A stretch of 64,000 bases of DNA from the NCBI GenBank assembly GCA_963785065.1, contig CAWATX010000002.1, positions 1,860,001-1,924,000 of the forward strand, written 5' to 3'. Position numbers and translations under genes: made by a program. Each line of letters begins with the position of its first letter. Within the stretch, counting starts at the first letter, position 1. This DNA comes from CAVSRC01 sp963785065 (lineage in GTDB: Bacteria; Pseudomonadota; Alphaproteobacteria; Rhizobiales; Kaistiaceae). Positions 62,864-64,000 of the stretch are shown piece by piece. The notes beneath the pieces were generated by a model, which was not told the origin of the DNA, did not search any database, and saw only the letters and a program-made list of their open reading frames with translations.

Positions 62864-64000
62864 GTGAACGTCTTCCGTGGATCGAATGCGTCGCGCACCG
62901 CCTCGCCGACGAAGATCAGGAGCGACAGCATCAGCGAGATGACGAAGAAGCCGGTCAGCCCCAGCCACGGCGCGTGGATGTTGTCCTTGCCCTGCGCCAG
63001 GAGTTCACCCAGCGACGGCGAGCCCGGCGGCAGGCCGAAGCCGAGGAAGTCAAGCGAGGTCAGCGTCGTGATCGAGCCGTTGAGGATGAAGGGCAGGAAG
63101 GTCAGCGTCGCCACCATGGCGTTGGGCAAGAGGTGGCGGAACATGATGGTGAGGTTGCCGACGCCGAGTGCCCGCGCCGCGTTGACATATTCGAAGTTGC
63201 GCCCGCGCAGGAACTCGGCCCTGACCACGCCGACCAGCGCCACCCAGGAGAACAGGAGCAGGATGCCGAGCAGCACCCAGAAGCTCGGCGCGATTACCGA
63301 GGAGATGATGAGCAGCAGATAGAGTGAGGGGATCGCCGTCCAGATTTCGATGAAGCGCTGGAAGCCGAGGTCGATCCAGCCGCCGAAATAGCCCTGCACA
63401 GCGCCCGCGCAGACCCCGATAAACGACGATATGATCGCCAGCGTCAGCCCGAACTCGACCGAGATGCGGAAGCCGTAGATGAGGCGGGCGACCACGTCGC
63501 GCGCCTGGTCGTCGGTGCCCAGCCAGTTCCAGTTGCCGATCGTGCAGTTGGCATCGTGGACCTTGTCGGGATAGGCCGCACAACGCTGCTCCAGCGACAT
63601 CGTCCACCACGGCGGCGCCGGCGCCGGCGTCGGGATCTCGTTGTTGACCGTGCCGTAGGAGTAGCGGATCGGCGGCCACACCATCCAGCCGTTGGAATTG
63701 ATCTCGCCCTGGACGAAGGGGTCGCGATAGTCGGTGGTCGCCAGGAACCCGCCGAATTTCGATTCCGGATAATTGACCAGGACGGGAAAGAGGATTTCGC
63801 CCTTGTAGGAGACGATCAACGGCCGGTCGTTGGCGATGACATTGGCGGCGAGCGACAGGCCGAACAGCACGATGAAGATCCAGAACGACCAGTAGCCGCG
63901 CCTGTTGCGCTTGAAGTTCTCCAGCCGGCGGCGGTTGATCGGCGACAGTGTGAACAGCCGCTTCGGCGGCGGCTGCTCCTCGCCGGGCAGCGGCTCGATG
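62860..64000 (-). CDS. yejE: peptide ABC transporter permease YejE, 5' end outside the window
   Basis: At least 380 residues of a YejE-type permease are visible; the frame runs on past the window edge, so the true start is not seen. The N-terminal part reads LFTLSPINRRRLENFK, then a membrane helix and a large periplasmic loop with RYSYGTVNNEIPTP, a YejE feature. The BPD permease region has VQGYFGGWIDLGFQRF and the EAA loop with NAARALGVGNLTIMFRH. yejA and yejB are expected beyond the window. Confidence 0.92.
   Translation of the reverse strand, partial: IEPLPGEEQPPPKRLFTLSPINRRRLENFKRNRRGYWSFWIFIVLFGLSLAANVIANDRPLIVSYKGEILFPVLVNYPESKFGGFLATTDYRDPFVQGEINSNGWMVWPPIRYSYGTVNNEIPTPAPAPPWWTMSLEQRCAAYPDKVHDANCTIGNWNWLGTDDQARDVVARLIYGFRISVEFGLTLAIISSFIGVCAGAVQGYFGGWIDLGFQRFIEIWTAIPSLYLLLIISSVIAPSFWVLLGILLLFSWVALVGVVRAEFLRGRNFEYVNAARALGVGNLTIMFRHLLPNAMVATLTFLPFILNGSITTLTSLDFLGFGLPPGSPSLGELLAQGKDNIHAPWLGLTGFFVISLMLSLLIFVGEAVRDAFDPRKTFT

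Overview
The window is one continuous stretch of GC-rich bacterial chromosome, densely packed with genes, many with ATGA or GTGA stop/start overlaps. Gene content and protein style point to an alphaproteobacterium of the order Hyphomicrobiales (Rhizobiales): a complete Tad/Cpa Flp-pilus locus, a rhizobial-type nucleoside uptake and salvage block, a YejE-YejF peptide importer, a hydroxyproline-catabolism cluster, an RlmI-type methyltransferase, and GC-rich intergenic palindromes typical of the group. The genus cannot be fixed from this sequence alone. I found no rRNA, tRNA, CRISPR array, transposase or phage gene.

Layout. 1-2.7 kb: end of an EmrA-like adaptor, its EmrB-like MFS pump and an SGNH esterase. 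2.8-7.1 kb: hydroxyproline catabolism (D-amino-acid dehydrogenase, 4-hydroxyproline 2-epimerase, DapA-family deaminase), interrupted by an AT-richer gene of unknown function. 7.2-15.3 kb (minus): orphan sugar-type ABC ATPase, a P1B metal ATPase with a TPC motif, an AceE-like E1 enzyme, LspA, a SpoU methyltransferase and an RlmI-like methyltransferase. 15.5-18.7 kb (plus): coxG-coxS-coxM without a molybdenum subunit, a LysE exporter, bacterioferritin. 18.7-29.5 kb: BMP-type nucleoside ABC importer followed by mgsA and glk on the minus strand; cdd, deoA, deoB and upp around it. 29.5-37.3 kb: miscellaneous genes (an unusual PlsY, a CFA-type methyltransferase, a DHFR-like protein, a MoaD/beta-propeller pair, SDR, retropepsin-like protease, GalM, PhnD-like protein). 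37.3-50.7 kb: Tad pilus locus with two flp pilins, one of them only 54 codons, and a patatin phospholipase embedded near its end. 50.9-54.7 kb: a heterodimeric ABC exporter with one degenerate ATP site. 54.7-58.8 kb: leucyl aminopeptidase and NlpC/P60 peptidase separated by a MarR gene and a RES-Xre toxin-antitoxin pair. 58.8-60.7 kb: cupin and MarR divergent pair, then a 2-hydroxyacid dehydrogenase. 60.9-64 kb: yejF, a small secreted protein, and yejE running off the end.

How the genes work together: the BMP importer would bring in nucleosides; Cdd, DeoA, DeoB and Upp would split them into salvageable bases and pentose phosphates. Two divergent promoters in this block share an AAACCGGT core that may bind a LacI-type regulator. 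The Tad genes encode pilins, prepilin peptidase, secretin, ATPase, platform and lipoproteins, enough to build an adhesive Flp pilus; TTAA-N7-TTAA-like sites before two of its minus-strand units suggest CtrA-type control. No single large unknown system stands out. The best candidates for new biology are the unknown gene at 5330, the MoaD/beta-propeller pair, the small secreted Yej-operon protein and the patatin inside the Tad locus.
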